Assembly (NCBI GenBank): GCA_017512985.1
Contig: JAFWEJ010000003.1
Coordinates: 248,001-312,000 of the forward strand
Length of the DNA stretch: 64,000 nt
Source of the DNA: Clostridia bacterium
GTDB lineage: Bacteria > Bacillota > Clostridia > Christensenellales > Aristaeellaceae
Reading direction: 5' to 3'
Position 1 is the first letter of the stretch. Each line of letters begins with the position of its first letter. Below the pieces are notes generated by a model. The model had not been told where the DNA came from and did not search any database. It worked only from the letters and a program-made list of their open reading frames with translations. Shown in pieces: positions 8,189 to 20,381 of this stretch. A program made the position numbers and the translations under genes.

Positions 8189-9109
8189 ATGAGTATCGTC
8201 GTCATCGGTGCCGTCTTTGTGGATATCAAGGGATACCCGTCCCGCACCTATATTCCCGGGGGCCGGAACGCCGGAAAAGTACGTTATGTGCATGGCGGCG
8301 TAAGCCGGAATATCGCCGAGGACCTGGGCAACCTGGGCCTCGACCCGGTTTTCCTCTCGCTGGTGGATCCCACCGGCGCCGGGGAGGACGTCCTGCTCCG
8401 CCTTCGGGACCACGGCGTGGATACCCGCTTTGTCTGGAAGGTTCCGGAAGGAATGGGCACCTGGCTGGCGGTCTTTGATAACAATAACGATGTCTGCGCT
8501 TCCATCTCCCACCGGCCGGACCTGATGCCCCTGCTGAACCTGCTGCAGGCGGAAGGGAATCCCCTCTTTGCCGCAGCGGACAGCGTCCTGCTGGAGCTGG
8601 ACCTGGACGAACCCGTAGTGGAGGAAATCTACCGGCTGAAGAACAAATACAACACCCGGATCTACGCGGCGGTGTCGAACATCAACATTGCCCTGGAGCG
8701 GCGCGCCTTCCTGCAGCAGACAGACTGTTTCGTCTGCAACCGGCAGGAGGCCGGCGTCCTCTTCTCCGTGGAATTCGGGGAGGAAAGTCCGGATATTCTC
8801 GCCCGCCGGCTTTCGGAACTCGTCGCCGGTGCAGAAATCCCGGCCATGATCGTCACCCTCGGCGCGGACGGCGCCATCTGGGCGGATATGCACGGCCGGT
8901 TCGGCGCCTGTCCGGCCCAGCAGGTTCCGGTGGCGGATACGACCGGCGCCGGAGACGCTTTCTTTTCCGGCGTGGCCGCCGGCCTGACCTACGGCAAGGA
9001 CCTGGCGGAAGCCTGCGGTATCGGCGTGCGCCTGGCCTCCTCCGTCATCTGCTCCCTCGAAAACACCTGCCCGAGATTCCTGCCCTCTGAGTTCGGGTTT
9101 AATGTGTAG
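8189..9109 (+). CDS. PfkB-family carbohydrate kinase
   Basis: This 306-residue kinase belongs to the ribokinase/PfkB family, which phosphorylates sugars or nucleosides with ATP. The N-terminal glycine-rich region (HGGVSRNIAEDLGNLG) and the C-terminal PfkB signature DTTGAGDAFFSG, containing the catalytic aspartate and anion hole, are both clear. The ATG at 8189 has an AAGGAG site; an in-frame extension back to 7946 would cross the divergent gene and the promoter. No linked pathway gene fixes the substrate. Pseudouridine kinase is possible because that group has similar proteins, but no psuG neighbour is present. Confidence 0.85.
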   Translation: MSIVVIGAVFVDIKGYPSRTYIPGGRNAGKVRYVHGGVSRNIAEDLGNLGLDPVFLSLVDPTGAGEDVLLRLRDHGVDTRFVWKVPEGMGTWLAVFDNNNDVCASISHRPDLMPLLNLLQAEGNPLFAAADSVLLELDLDEPVVEEIYRLKNKYNTRIYAAVSNINIALERRAFLQQTDCFVCNRQEAGVLFSVEFGEESPDILARRLSELVAGAEIPAMIVTLGADGAIWADMHGRFGACPAQQVPVADTTGAGDAFFSGVAAGLTYGKDLAEACGIGVRLASSVICSLENTCPRFLPSEFGFNV

Positions 9110-9164
9110 CCTGGCTCCGCAACCTCACCTCTGAATCCGGCTTCAGTGTCTGAGGAAACTTTAC

Positions 9165-9196
9165 ATTATTCATTATTCATTGTTCATTATTCATTT
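9165..9196. repeat. ATTCATT tandem repeat, copy 2
   Basis: The same heptamer/nonamer block as at 5756-5788 lies in the intergenic space between the convergent PfkB and aminopeptidase genes, immediately before a long hairpin. Confidence 0.7.
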
Positions 9197-9235
9197 CGCA
9201 AAAAGTACGAAGCATAATGCTTTGTGCTTTTTGCG
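9197..9235. terminator. Bidirectional hairpin between convergent genes
   Basis: A 19 bp stem with two G-U pairs and a one-base centre (CGCAAAAAG... / ...CTTTTTGCG) abuts the aminopeptidase stop codon. The T tract lies within the right arm on each strand, so it can serve as terminator for both convergent genes. Confidence 0.6.
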
Positions 9236-10495
9236 TTATTTCCAGAATTCTTCAAATGCCCTGACAAGATACTCCAGGTCCTTTGTTCCGGCGGTCTCGT
9301 AAACAGAGTGCATGGCCAGCTGGGCCAGGCCGATATCCACCGTATCCATGGAAACATGCGTATTTGAGATGTTCCCCAGGGTGGAGCCGCCCGGCAGGTC
9401 CGACCGGTTTACAAAATGCTGCACCGGAACACCCGCCTCCTCGCAGACCAGCGTGAAGCGGGCGGAGGAAACGGCGTCCGTGGTATATTTCTGGTTGGCG
9501 TTGTGCTTGATCACAACGCCTTTGTTCATATATGCCCGGTTCTGTTTGTCAAATTTCTCCGGATGGTTTGGATGCACGGCGTGCGCGTTGTCCGCGGAAA
9601 CCATGAACCCGCCTGCGATCGCGGCCCGGATCTCACCGTCCGAGGCGCCCAGCGCAAACCCCGTCCGGGTCAGCGTATCATACAGGAAGGAAGAATCCGC
9701 TCCCTGCCTGGTGGAAGACCCGACCTCCTCGTTATCAAACACCGCGCAGACGTTCACCGCGTCCCTGGCCGTGCTGCCGGCCAGCGCGGCCATCGCTGCC
9801 CACGCGCATTCCAGGTCGTCGATCCGCGCGCAGGAGAAAAACGTGTCCCCAGCGCCCCAGACACTCGCCCGCTCCCGGCTGTACAGGAACAGGTCGTGGC
9901 TGAGAATGTCCTCTTCCCGGACGCCGGCGGCCTCCGCAATCTCCTTCATCAGGCCGCCCTTCGCTTCCCCGTCCCCGTACAGGGGCATCAGGTCCACCTG
10001 CGGATCATACTTGTATCCCTCGTTGACGTCCCGGTTGAAGTGGATGGGCTGGTTCGGAATCAGCACCACGTCCCGGTCCAGGTTGACCAGTCGGACACCC
10101 ACGCCGTCCCCTTCCCTTACAGCCAGCCGGCCGGCAACGGAAAGCGGCCGGTCCAGCCAGGAAGACATGATCATCCCGCCGTACCTCTCCACATTCAGCC
10201 GCACATATGCCTCTCCGCAGTCCTCAAAACGCTCCTTCAGCTTGAACGCCGGGGAATCGCCGTGGGCGGCAATAATCCGGAAAGGGGAAAACCCGGTCTC
10301 CGGCACCTCAAAGGCGATGACCGCGGAGCCGTTCCGCGTCACATAATACCGGCCGCCCGCATCCACCAGCCAGGGGTCTGTTTCTTTCAGTTCCTGGAAG
10401 CCCTTCGCCTCCAGCATCTCCCGGAAGCCCGCCGCCGCGTGAAATGCTGTCGGCGCCTGCTCTGCAAAGTTCAGGAACTGTTCCAGTCTGTCCAT
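9236..10495 (-). CDS. apeB: M18-family aminopeptidase (aspartyl/general aminopeptidase)
   Basis: This 419-residue cytoplasmic zinc metallopeptidase removes N-terminal residues from peptides. Metal-binding and catalytic segments are visible in order: AHGDSPAFK near residue 95, DDLECAW (aspartate bridging metals), DNEEVGSSTRQGA with the general-base glutamate, and SADNAHAVHPNHPEKFD. Length fits the family. The gene follows the ATP synthase operon but is separated from it by a strong terminator. Confidence 0.94.
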   Translation of the reverse strand: MDRLEQFLNFAEQAPTAFHAAAGFREMLEAKGFQELKETDPWLVDAGGRYYVTRNGSAVIAFEVPETGFSPFRIIAAHGDSPAFKLKERFEDCGEAYVRLNVERYGGMIMSSWLDRPLSVAGRLAVREGDGVGVRLVNLDRDVVLIPNQPIHFNRDVNEGYKYDPQVDLMPLYGDGEAKGGLMKEIAEAAGVREEDILSHDLFLYSRERASVWGAGDTFFSCARIDDLECAWAAMAALAGSTARDAVNVCAVFDNEEVGSSTRQGADSSFLYDTLTRTGFALGASDGEIRAAIAGGFMVSADNAHAVHPNHPEKFDKQNRAYMNKGVVIKHNANQKYTTDAVSSARFTLVCEEAGVPVQHFVNRSDLPGGSTLGNISNTHVSMDTVDIGLAQLAMHSVYETAGTKDLEYLVRAFEEFWK

Positions 10496-10524
10496 CTTTC
10501 TTCTCCTTCGTAACCAATATTTTG

Positions 10525-10550
10525 AAAAAGCGGACGGGAATCCCGTCCGC
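10525..10550 (-). terminator. Terminator of the ATP synthase operon
   Basis: A perfect 10 bp inverted repeat GCGGACGGGA / TCCCGTCCGC is followed on the minus strand by TTTTT. It starts about ten bases after the atpC stop codon, so the short atpC is ended by a normal terminator and not by a frameshift. Confidence 0.88.
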
Positions 10551-10558
10551 CGTGTATT

Positions 10559-12225
<1,667 letters not shown>

Positions 12226-12237
12226 TCAGTCTCCCTT

Positions 12238-12270
12238 CATTGTGCATTGTGCATTGTGCATTATTCATTG
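12238..12270. repeat. ATTCATT-type repeat, copy 3 (GTGCATT variant)
   Basis: Between atpG and atpD lies a block of GTGCATT heptamers ending in ATTATTCATTGTT. It is the same repeat type as at 5756 and 9165 but with a G/C-containing heptamer. It sits inside an operon, directly after the atpG stop codon. Confidence 0.6.
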
Positions 12271-13074
12271 TTAAAGCCCCGAGCCGGCCACGATCTCAGT
12301 AATCTCCTGCGTAATGGAGTTCTGCCGCGCCCGGTTGTACTGCAGCTGCAGGTTATCGATCATTTCCTGGGCGTTCTTGCCGGCGGAATCCATGGCCATC
12401 CGGCGGGCCGCCACTTCACACGCGTAGCTCTCCCGGACGCAGGCCGCCAGCAGTCCGCTGACATAGGTGGGAACCGCCGCGTTCAGCACCGACTGCTCGT
12501 CGGGCTCGAAGACCGGCGCGGCCCCCTCTTTCTTCTCTTCGTTCTTCTCCAGCGGCAGCACCCAAATCAGGGTCGCCTCCTGGCTCATCATGGATTTATA
12601 CCGGGTATACAGGATGCCCAGCCGCCCGAATTTGCCGTCCAGGAAATCCCGACACTGCTCGTCCGCCAGCTTTTTTGCTTCTGCCGCCGGGTATTTCTCG
12701 GATGAGACCACCGGTTTGCCCCAGCGTTCGCACGCCCGCTTGCCGATCGGCACAATCTCCGCGTCCGGTTCAGTTGCCGCCAGGCGGAATACGTTTGCGT
12801 TGTATCCCCCGGCAAGTCCCCGGTCGCCGGCGATCACAATCAGCCTTGTGCCTGTTCCGGCAGGCTGCATGTAAGGCGTCCGCTCGCACTCCGGCGAGGA
12901 GCTGAGCACAGAAACCACATCTTCCATTGCGGACGCGTATTCCCTGCTCTGGTTCATGGTCCGGGTCGCGCGGCGGATCTTGGACGCCGCCACCAGGCCC
13001 ATGGCCTTGGTCAGGTGCAGGGTGGAGTCCACGCTGCGGATGCGGCTCCGCAATGATTTGATATCAGCGCCCAT
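12271..13074 (-). CDS. atpG: F1 ATP synthase gamma subunit
   Basis: The 267-residue rotor shaft has the N-terminal coiled-coil start (IKSLRSRIRSVDSTLHLTKAM), the VIAGDRGLAGGYN motif and the C-terminal RMAMDSAGKNAQEMIDNL and YNRARQNSITQEITEIV segments that are diagnostic. It is slightly shorter than the usual 280-290 residues. It lies three bases after atpA, as expected in an F-type operon. Confidence 0.97.
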   Translation of the reverse strand: MGADIKSLRSRIRSVDSTLHLTKAMGLVAASKIRRATRTMNQSREYASAMEDVVSVLSSSPECERTPYMQPAGTGTRLIVIAGDRGLAGGYNANVFRLAATEPDAEIVPIGKRACERWGKPVVSSEKYPAAEAKKLADEQCRDFLDGKFGRLGILYTRYKSMMSQEATLIWVLPLEKNEEKKEGAAPVFEPDEQSVLNAAVPTYVSGLLAACVRESYACEVAARRMAMDSAGKNAQEMIDNLQLQYNRARQNSITQEITEIVAGSGL

Positions 13075-13077
13075 CCG

Positions 13078-14567
<1,490 letters not shown>

Positions 14568-14571
<4 letters not shown>

Positions 14572-15098
14572 GCGTTCATCACTTCCTTGATCTCTTCAAG
14601 CTTATTCCGGATGCTGCCGTCAATGACCCGACCGTCCACTTCCACGCGGATGCCGCCGATCAGCTCCGGATTCACATGGCACTGAAGCGTGACCTGCCGG
14701 CCCAGCTTCTTCTCCAGTTTGGCACGCAGCGCCACCGTCTCCGCCTCTTTCAGCCGGACGGCGCTCGTTACGACAGCCATGGACTCGCCCCGGTACCCGC
14801 GGGCCAGTTCCTCATAGTCCCTCGCCATCCCGTTCAGCGCCGATACATGCCCCCGGGATACCATCATCCGCAGGATCGCCAGCAGGATGTCCGGAATCTT
14901 TCCGCGGAACGTGCTGTCCAGCGCGGCAAGGCGCTCTTCCTTGGGAATGGCGGGGCTGGCCAGCAGCGCCCGGTATTCAGGCGTCTGCAGCAGCGCGCTG
15001 ACCACGGTCTCCAGCCCTTCTGACGTTTCCTTCGTCAGCCCGGCCTGGACCGCCAGCTCAAACAGCGCCTCGGCATATTCCCTGCTCGTTGTCGTCAT
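14568..15098 (-). CDS. atpH: F1 ATP synthase delta subunit
   Basis: The 176-residue subunit links F1 to the peripheral b stalk. The N-terminal [12 protein letters not shown] and the C-terminal [26 protein letters not shown] are the classic OSCP/delta signatures. The ATG at 15098 follows an AGGAGA site by seven bases; the ten-codon upstream extension to 15128 has none and is not used. Confidence 0.95.
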
Positions 15099-15136
15099 GC
15101 TCTGTCTCCTGTTACCTTCAATTACCACAGTCGTCT

Positions 15137-15179
15137 GAGCCGAAGGTGGTTCGGAGGGCGATCGGAAAGCCCTCCGGCG
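15137..15179. repeat. CCGAAGG-plus-hairpin element, copy A (inside the atp operon)
   Basis: Between atpF and atpH the plus strand reads CCGAAGGTGGTT, then a stem GGAGGGC / GCCCTCC with loop GATCGGAAA. The same arrangement, with a different stem but nearly the same loop, is at 35991-36031. The conserved flank and loop with changing stem suggest one element class. It carries no T tract in the direction of the operon, so it is unlikely to be a plain terminator. Confidence 0.5.
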
Positions 15180-15195
15180 TCAGGAAGCTCCCTGA

Positions 15196-15690
15196 TCAGT
15201 CCAGATCGTTCAGGAACGAGTCAATCAGGTTCCGATGATCTTCCTCATTGATCTCACGCTGCAGCAGTTTGCCTGTCAGCTGCGCGGATACGTTGGCGAT
15301 CTCGTGCTTCATCTCGTCCTCGGCCTTCTTGCGTTCCAGCACGGCGTCCGCTTCCGCCTGGCGGCGGATCTCGGAAGCGCGCTCCCGCGCCTCGGCCACG
15401 ATCTCATTGCTCCGGAATTCCGCTGTGCGGTTCGCGTCTGCAATGATCTGATCGCCCGTCATCTTCGCGGCGGCCATGGCTTCCTCATAGTTCTGCCGGG
15501 TCTGCTCGGCCTCTTCCCGGGCAGTCTTTGCCTGGGCATAGTCCTCATCGATCGCGGCGCGCCGGGCGTCCATGACCTTTTTCACGGGCTTGAAGAGGAA
15601 CTTTTTGATAATCAGCGTCAAAATCAGCAGATTCGCCAACGAAGCCAGAATCGCCCAGATATTGACGGAGATAACATCTAAAAACTTCAT
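15196..15690 (-). CDS. atpF: F0 ATP synthase b subunit
   Basis: The 164-residue peripheral stalk protein has one N-terminal membrane segment (IWAILASLANLLILTLIIKK) followed by the conserved FLFKPVKKVMDARR and a long charged coiled coil. It lies between atpE and atpH in the standard order. Confidence 0.96.
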   Translation of the reverse strand: MKFLDVISVNIWAILASLANLLILTLIIKKFLFKPVKKVMDARRAAIDEDYAQAKTAREEAEQTRQNYEEAMAAAKMTGDQIIADANRTAEFRSNEIVAEARERASEIRRQAEADAVLERKKAEDEMKHEIANVSAQLTGKLLQREINEEDHRNLIDSFLNDLD

Positions 15691-15737
15691 GTTTATCCTC
15701 GTTTATATTTCAAATTCAAGCCGAATAACTCTGGAAA

Positions 15738-16055
<318 letters not shown>

Positions 16056-16076
16056 TTAGGCTGTATTTCCCTTGTT

Positions 16077-17018
16077 TCAGTTCGCGGCAATTGCTTTCTT
16101 TCCCCTGCGCTCACGCCGCTTGTTCCAATCGTCCCACGGCACTGCGCCCGCCACATTCAGCATCGTCAGCATGGCGAAAATGAACGCCTGCATAACCCCG
16201 CTGAACACGTCGAAGTAGATGCTCAGGATCGCGGGAAGACCCACCCGCAGTAGCGGTATATCTCCCAGCACACCGGGCAGCCAACCCAGTAGCGAATTGC
16301 TTAGTTCGGTCAGTGCCGATCCGATCAGTGCGGAAATCACCGCACCTGAAAGGATATTGCCGTAATGACGGAAGGCCATCGATACCGGTGTCGCGAATTC
16401 GCCGATGAGATTCATTGGCATAAACACCGGAATAGGTTTGAACAACCCGATGAAATAGTTCCACAGTCCGCCCCGGAACTTGTAGTGCATGATCAGGAAG
16501 AACACCAGGATCGCCCAGCCGAAGGTGACGTTCACATCGCCCGTCGGACTGAACAGCCCCAGCAGGCAGATCAGGGAGGAGAACGCACTCAGCGCCATGA
16601 TTGCCGTGATGAACGGACCCCATTCCCTGAAGAAACCGCCCATGTTGTCCCGAACCAGCTTCTCGCTCTTCTCCACGATCCACTCCGCCGCCAGCTGCCG
16701 CTTGCAGACCGCCTTGGCCGTCAGGCCGTGGGTCAGGTACAGGCACAGGCCGAGGATGGAGATCATGACAGCCCAGCTATTTACCTGGCTTTCGGAAATA
16801 TAAGCGTTCATCACAGGAGCTTTAAACTCAGCAAAAACCATTGCGCCGGAGATATGCACTCCTTCGGCGATTGATAGGTCCTGTAAGGTGTACAGCGCGT
16901 TGAAGTATACTTTCAGCACGATACAGGCCAGGATCGGCAGGATCATCATCGCGATCAGGGCGTAATCGATCATCCGGAACCGGGTGCTCTTCACGTCCGG
17001 CACCCTTTCTTCAGTCAA
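16077..17018 (-). CDS. atpB: F0 ATP synthase a subunit
   Basis: The 313-residue stator membrane protein provides the ion half-channels. The helix carrying the essential arginine is visible as FATPVSMAFRHYGNILSG, followed by the conserved terminal helices (VFSGVMQAFIFAMLTMLNVAGA). The likely start is TTG at 17018, preceded by GGAAGGAAG at good spacing and overlapping the end of atpI; a GTG at 16994 with AGAAAGG upstream is an alternative. The gene is in the standard place before atpE. Confidence 0.93.
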   Translation of the reverse strand: MTEERVPDVKSTRFRMIDYALIAMMILPILACIVLKVYFNALYTLQDLSIAEGVHISGAMVFAEFKAPVMNAYISESQVNSWAVMISILGLCLYLTHGLTAKAVCKRQLAAEWIVEKSEKLVRDNMGGFFREWGPFITAIMALSAFSSLICLLGLFSPTGDVNVTFGWAILVFFLIMHYKFRGGLWNYFIGLFKPIPVFMPMNLIGEFATPVSMAFRHYGNILSGAVISALIGSALTELSNSLLGWLPGVLGDIPLLRVGLPAILSIYFDVFSGVMQAFIFAMLTMLNVAGAVPWDDWNKRRERRGKKAIAAN

Positions 17019-17442
17019 TCAGATCACTTCCTTCCGTCCCCGGCTGTTCCGTGCCGCGGTTCTTATTGAACCTGGGCCAGAACATGATTCCGATCCGGGG
17101 AAACAGCATCGGGATCAGCGTCGCGTATACATTGGTCTTGAAAACGGCGATGAGGATCACACACAGCAGTACGCTGCCGAGCAGCCGGATCATGGCCGTT
17201 GCCTTGACCCGGGCGGCCGCCTCTTCCGGCTTGCCGCTCTCAATCCCGCGGTTCATGGCCCGGGTGGCGATCAGCGCCATCAGGAAGAAATTCCCGATTG
17301 CGATTGCCGCGCCGCCGAGGTTTCCGAGCAGCACGGAAAGATCCCATTTCCGGAACAGCAGGAACACTGCTTCCATCACCAGACTGAGGAGAATCACCCA
17401 TGCGGCAATGTATCCGGTCTCTTTCCTGACTGCTGGATCCAT
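17011..17442 (-). CDS. atpI: ATP synthase subunit I-like membrane protein
   Basis: The 143-residue protein has four membrane segments and stands first in the atp operon, the usual place of AtpI, which helps assemble the c ring. Sequence conservation in this family is low, so the call rests on position, size and topology. The ATG at 17442 is chosen because AGGAGAGGAGG lies upstream; an in-frame GTG at 17472 would start before that site. Its 3' end overlaps the TTG start of atpB. Confidence 0.8.
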   Translation of the reverse strand: MDPAVRKETGYIAAWVILLSLVMEAVFLLFRKWDLSVLLGNLGGAAIAIGNFFLMALIATRAMNRGIESGKPEEAAARVKATAMIRLLGSVLLCVILIAVFKTNVYATLIPMLFPRIGIMFWPRFNKNRGTEQPGTEGSDLID

Positions 17443-17484
17443 GCCTGCCACCGGCCTCCTCTCCTTATACACAAACCTTTGGCT

Positions 17485-17513
17485 ATTGTATCAAATCCAC
17501 CGTCCTTTTGCAA
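17485..17513 (-). promoter_or_regulatory. Promoter of the ATP synthase operon
   Basis: On the minus strand TTGCAA and TACAAT are separated by exactly 17 bases, giving a transcription start near 17478, about 35 bases before the atpI start codon. Confidence 0.75.
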
Positions 17514-17568
17514 TATTGGAAAAGCCCAAAACGCCAAAGAAAAAAGAGCTCCGGAAGACAAACAAACG

Positions 17569-17597
17569 TTGACGGAGGCCCTGTTCCAATGTACAAT
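17569..17597 (+). promoter_or_regulatory. Promoter of the zinc-ribbon membrane protein gene
   Basis: TTGACG and TACAAT are separated by 17 bases, about 60 bases before the ATG at 17656. It is divergent from the atp promoter, with about 55 bases between the two -35 boxes. Confidence 0.7.
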
Positions 17598-17655
17598 GAC
17601 GGAGACTGAATACAGGATTTTTTGGCATATTCTGCCTGACCAAAGGAGCGCATCA

Positions 17656-18774
17656 ATGTCTAAACTCGTCATGGGATACTGGGACTGCCCCTTCTGCGGG
17701 GCCAAAGGGAACCGCGGGGACGTGGTCAACTGTCCTTCCTGCGGACGCGCCCGCGGGGACGTTCAGTTCTATGTCAAGGATTATCAGGAGGGAGAAAACC
17801 TCCGGGAAGAAGAACTGAACCAGTTTGAGCAGCTGGACGAAGAGAAGGCCCAGAGTTTCAGCAAAAATCCGGACTGGTACTGTTCCTTCTGCAATTCCCT
17901 GAACAGCGATAATGCCGAATTCTGCGGCAACTGCGGCTCCAGCCGTGCCGATTCCGAAGCCAACTACTTCGAAATGCTGAAGAAGAAAAAGGAGCGCGAA
18001 GCAGCGGAGGCGGCCGCACAGCCGCAGCCGGCGCAGCCGCAGGAAAAGCGCCGCAGCCCGCTGGCCATCATCGCGGTCATCCTGATTGCCGTCGTTGCCC
18101 TCTTCGCCTGGATGAACGGCAGCAAGTCCTCCGGGAACCTGAAGATCACCTCCCTGAACTGGGTCCGGAACATCAACGTTGAAGAGAACCGGCAGTACAG
18201 TGAATCCGGTTGGACCCTGCCCGCCGGAGCGGAACAGACCGGCTCGCGGGAAGAGATCCACCATTACGACCAGGTGCTCGACCACTACGAAAATGTCGAG
18301 GTGCCGCGTACCCGCCAGGTTTACGATCACGACGAATACACCCTGGAGGACAACGGCAACGGCACGTTCACTTCAGTCTCCCACCCGGTCTACCGGACGG
18401 AAACCTATTATGTAACCGAGCAGCGGCCTGTCTACGTATCGGTCCCGCGGTACCAGACCAAATACTATTACAACATCTGGCGCTGGACCCCGTCCCGGGA
18501 TGTGACCGCCTCCGGGGACGACCATAATGCCGCCTGGCCGGAAGTGGTCCTCGCGGACAACGAACGGGAAGGCAAGAGGTCGGAAGTATATCGCTTTACC
18601 GTGGAAAACACGAAGAAAGCCGGGGAAACCGCCGTCTACCGCCTGGCGGAAAGCGACTGGATGAATCTCAATACCGGCGACCAGATCATAATCACCTCAA
18701 AGCGCACCGGCGCGGATCCCTACATCTCCGATGAGAAGGGAAACCGGATCGCCGACCTGGTCCGCGAGAGATAA
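17656..18774 (+). CDS. Membrane protein with two N-terminal zinc ribbons, function unknown
   Basis: The 372-residue protein has a cytoplasmic N-terminus with two four-cysteine ribbons (Cys11/14/26/29 and Cys76/79/90/93; the second resembles RanBP2-type fingers), a Lys/Glu-rich helix, a proline/glutamine linker, one membrane segment at about 134-153 and a C-terminal outside domain of about 215 residues rich in Tyr, Thr and charged residues. The outside domain has a repeated pattern of DHYENVEVPRTRQVYDHDEY and TYYVTEQRPVYVSVPRYQTKYYY. I do not recognise a catalytic fold. The ATG at 17656 has an AAAGGAG site; longer frames upstream cross the promoter. It is a monocistronic unit between its own promoter and a strong terminator. 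Confidence 0.8.
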   Translation: MSKLVMGYWDCPFCGAKGNRGDVVNCPSCGRARGDVQFYVKDYQEGENLREEELNQFEQLDEEKAQSFSKNPDWYCSFCNSLNSDNAEFCGNCGSSRADSEANYFEMLKKKKEREAAEAAAQPQPAQPQEKRRSPLAIIAVILIAVVALFAWMNGSKSSGNLKITSLNWVRNINVEENRQYSESGWTLPAGAEQTGSREEIHHYDQVLDHYENVEVPRTRQVYDHDEYTLEDNGNGTFTSVSHPVYRTETYYVTEQRPVYVSVPRYQTKYYYNIWRWTPSRDVTASGDDHNAAWPEVVLADNEREGKRSEVYRFTVENTKKAGETAVYRLAESDWMNLNTGDQIIITSKRTGADPYISDEKGNRIADLVRER

Positions 18775-18787
18775 CATCATATATCAA

Positions 18788-18824
18788 AACTCCCGAAACC
18801 GTTCGGTTTCGGGAGTTCTCTTTT
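18788..18824 (+). terminator. Terminator after the zinc-ribbon gene
   Basis: A perfect 13 bp stem AACTCCCGAAACC / GGTTTCGGGAGTT with loop GTTC is followed by CTCTTTT. On the opposite strand it is followed by TTTTG, so it may also end the convergent lepB transcript. Confidence 0.85.
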
Positions 18825-18834
18825 GCTGTTCAGA

Positions 18835-19554
18835 TTACTTGGAGCTGACTTCCAGTCCGTTCGGAACGCCTCTCCAGTCGCTGAACGGATAAACCACCTG
18901 TCGCACATGGCCGATGATCATGTCCCGATAGATCGGACCCACGCTGCGGCTGTCGTTCGAATTATTCCGATGGTCGCCCATAACAAAATACATGTCTTGC
19001 TCAATTGTTTCCCCGTTTATCGTATCGCCTTTTTTCGGCACATAATACGTTCTGTTGGAATTCAACGGCCCAGACCGATACTCGTCATTGATATATGGCT
19101 CGTCGTACTTTTCGCCGTTAACGTACAGGTAACCTTCCTTCAGCTCAATCGTATCCCCAGGCAGTCCCACCACCCGCTTGACGAAGTTGGTGTCTCCCCG
19201 GCCGGGATAACGGCAGATGACCACGTCAAACCGCTGAGGATTGCCGCCAAATGTAATCTTTGGCGATTTCTCTTTTTCCGTGTTGCTCTGCCAGGGCAGG
19301 CACAGCCAGGTGCTGGAATAGTCAAACTTGGAGACAAACATGATCTCACCGTTCGCCAGCGTATCGTCCATGGACGATCCGTCCACGCGCACGGGCTCAA
19401 ACACGAAGGAGCGGATCACCAGCGCGGCGATTACCGCCACCAGAATAGTCAGAACCCAGCTGAGAATCTCCTGTCCCACCGTTTTCTTTTCCTTCTTTTT
19501 CTTTTTCCCGGCGGTCTCCTCAACCGGCGTTTCCACTTTCTTCTCTTCGCTCAT
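18835..19554 (-). CDS. lepB: Signal peptidase I
   Basis: The 239-residue membrane protease removes signal peptides on the outside of the membrane. It has a Lys-rich cytoplasmic start, one membrane segment (about 29-50), the catalytic serine in DGSSMDDTL (Ser61), the catalytic lysine in FVKRVVGLPGD (Lys126) and the GDHRNNSNDSR box. It is the last gene of the mrfA-mrfB-TPR-lepB run and starts two bases after the TPR gene. The window encodes several proteins with type I signal peptides that it could process. Confidence 0.96.
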   Translation of the reverse strand: MSEEKKVETPVEETAGKKKKKEKKTVGQEILSWVLTILVAVIAALVIRSFVFEPVRVDGSSMDDTLANGEIMFVSKFDYSSTWLCLPWQSNTEKEKSPKITFGGNPQRFDVVICRYPGRGDTNFVKRVVGLPGDTIELKEGYLYVNGEKYDEPYINDEYRSGPLNSNRTYYVPKKGDTINGETIEQDMYFVMGDHRNNSNDSRSVGPIYRDMIIGHVRQVVYPFSDWRGVPNGLEVSSK

Positions 19555-19555
19555 G

Positions 19556-20377
19556 TCAGTTTTCCCCCTTCAGTCTCGCGATCTCTTTCAGGACCGTCTC
19601 CCGGTTACAGTAGTTCAGCGGGGAGAATTTCCCTCCGGCCGCTTTTTCCAGTTTCTCAATGGCGGCTTCCTTATTTCCGGCTTCCTCGTCATACCTGCTC
19701 AGGAAATACAGTGTGTCAATCTGCTTGTCCTTGATGGCGATGGCTTTTTCAAACCATTTCTTCGCGCCTTCCCTGTCTCCCTGCACCCGGTACAGGTACT
19801 GCCCCATGTTGTCCAGGCAGATCGCGTCCGCGTCGTCATATTCGATCGACTGCCTGATAAAGTCTTCCGCCTTCTTCACCCCGGCTTCCCAGGCTTCCCG
19901 GGGAGAAAGAGGCTTTTCTTCGGCGTTTTCGCCTTCTGCGGCTTCAGCGGGCGCTTCTTCCGGCTCACCGGCCGGCTCGTCAAACGCCGGTTTGTTGGCG
20001 GCGTCGTATTTCTCGACATACAGATAACCCAGCGTCTGGTACAGCAGGCCGGTCTCTGTCTTGCGGAACTGCTGCTCCAGGGTATTGATGCCCTTGTCGA
20101 TGTCTCCGAGGCGGAAACAGCACGCCGCGTAGTCCACCAGCAGCGTGACCCGCTGGTCCTGGGTCATGCCCGGCGCCTTCTGGTGCTTTACCAGGAATTC
20201 CTTTGCTTTCTGATATTCTCCCCTGCGGGTGATCATCAGGGCATAAGCCAGGTTATAGCGGGGATCGTCCAGCCCTTCCGAAAAAGCCTCCTCATACAGC
20301 TTCAGCGCTTCGTCCTGCTGTCCTTTCTGCTGCAGCCTGTATGCCCTGGCGGCCTTGAGTCCTGTCATAAAACCCAT
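19556..20377 (-). CDS. Tetratricopeptide-repeat protein
   Basis: The 273-residue soluble protein contains several TPR-like helical pairs (QQDEALKLYEEAFSEGLDDPRYNLAYAL, RGEYQKAKEFL, LGDIDKGINTLEQQF, DREGAKKWFEKAI, NKEAAIEKLEKA), interrupted by an acidic Pro/Glu/Ala insertion at about 135-160. TPR proteins are scaffolds; no enzyme motif is present. Its ribosome binding site AAGGAG lies in the last codons of mrfB, so it is translationally linked to that gene. The partner is unknown. Confidence 0.75.
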   Translation of the reverse strand: MGFMTGLKAARAYRLQQKGQQDEALKLYEEAFSEGLDDPRYNLAYALMITRRGEYQKAKEFLVKHQKAPGMTQDQRVTLLVDYAACCFRLGDIDKGINTLEQQFRKTETGLLYQTLGYLYVEKYDAANKPAFDEPAGEPEEAPAEAAEGENAEEKPLSPREAWEAGVKKAEDFIRQSIEYDDADAICLDNMGQYLYRVQGDREGAKKWFEKAIAIKDKQIDTLYFLSRYDEEAGNKEAAIEKLEKAAGGKFSPLNYCNRETVLKEIARLKGEN

Positions 20378-20381
20378 TCGT

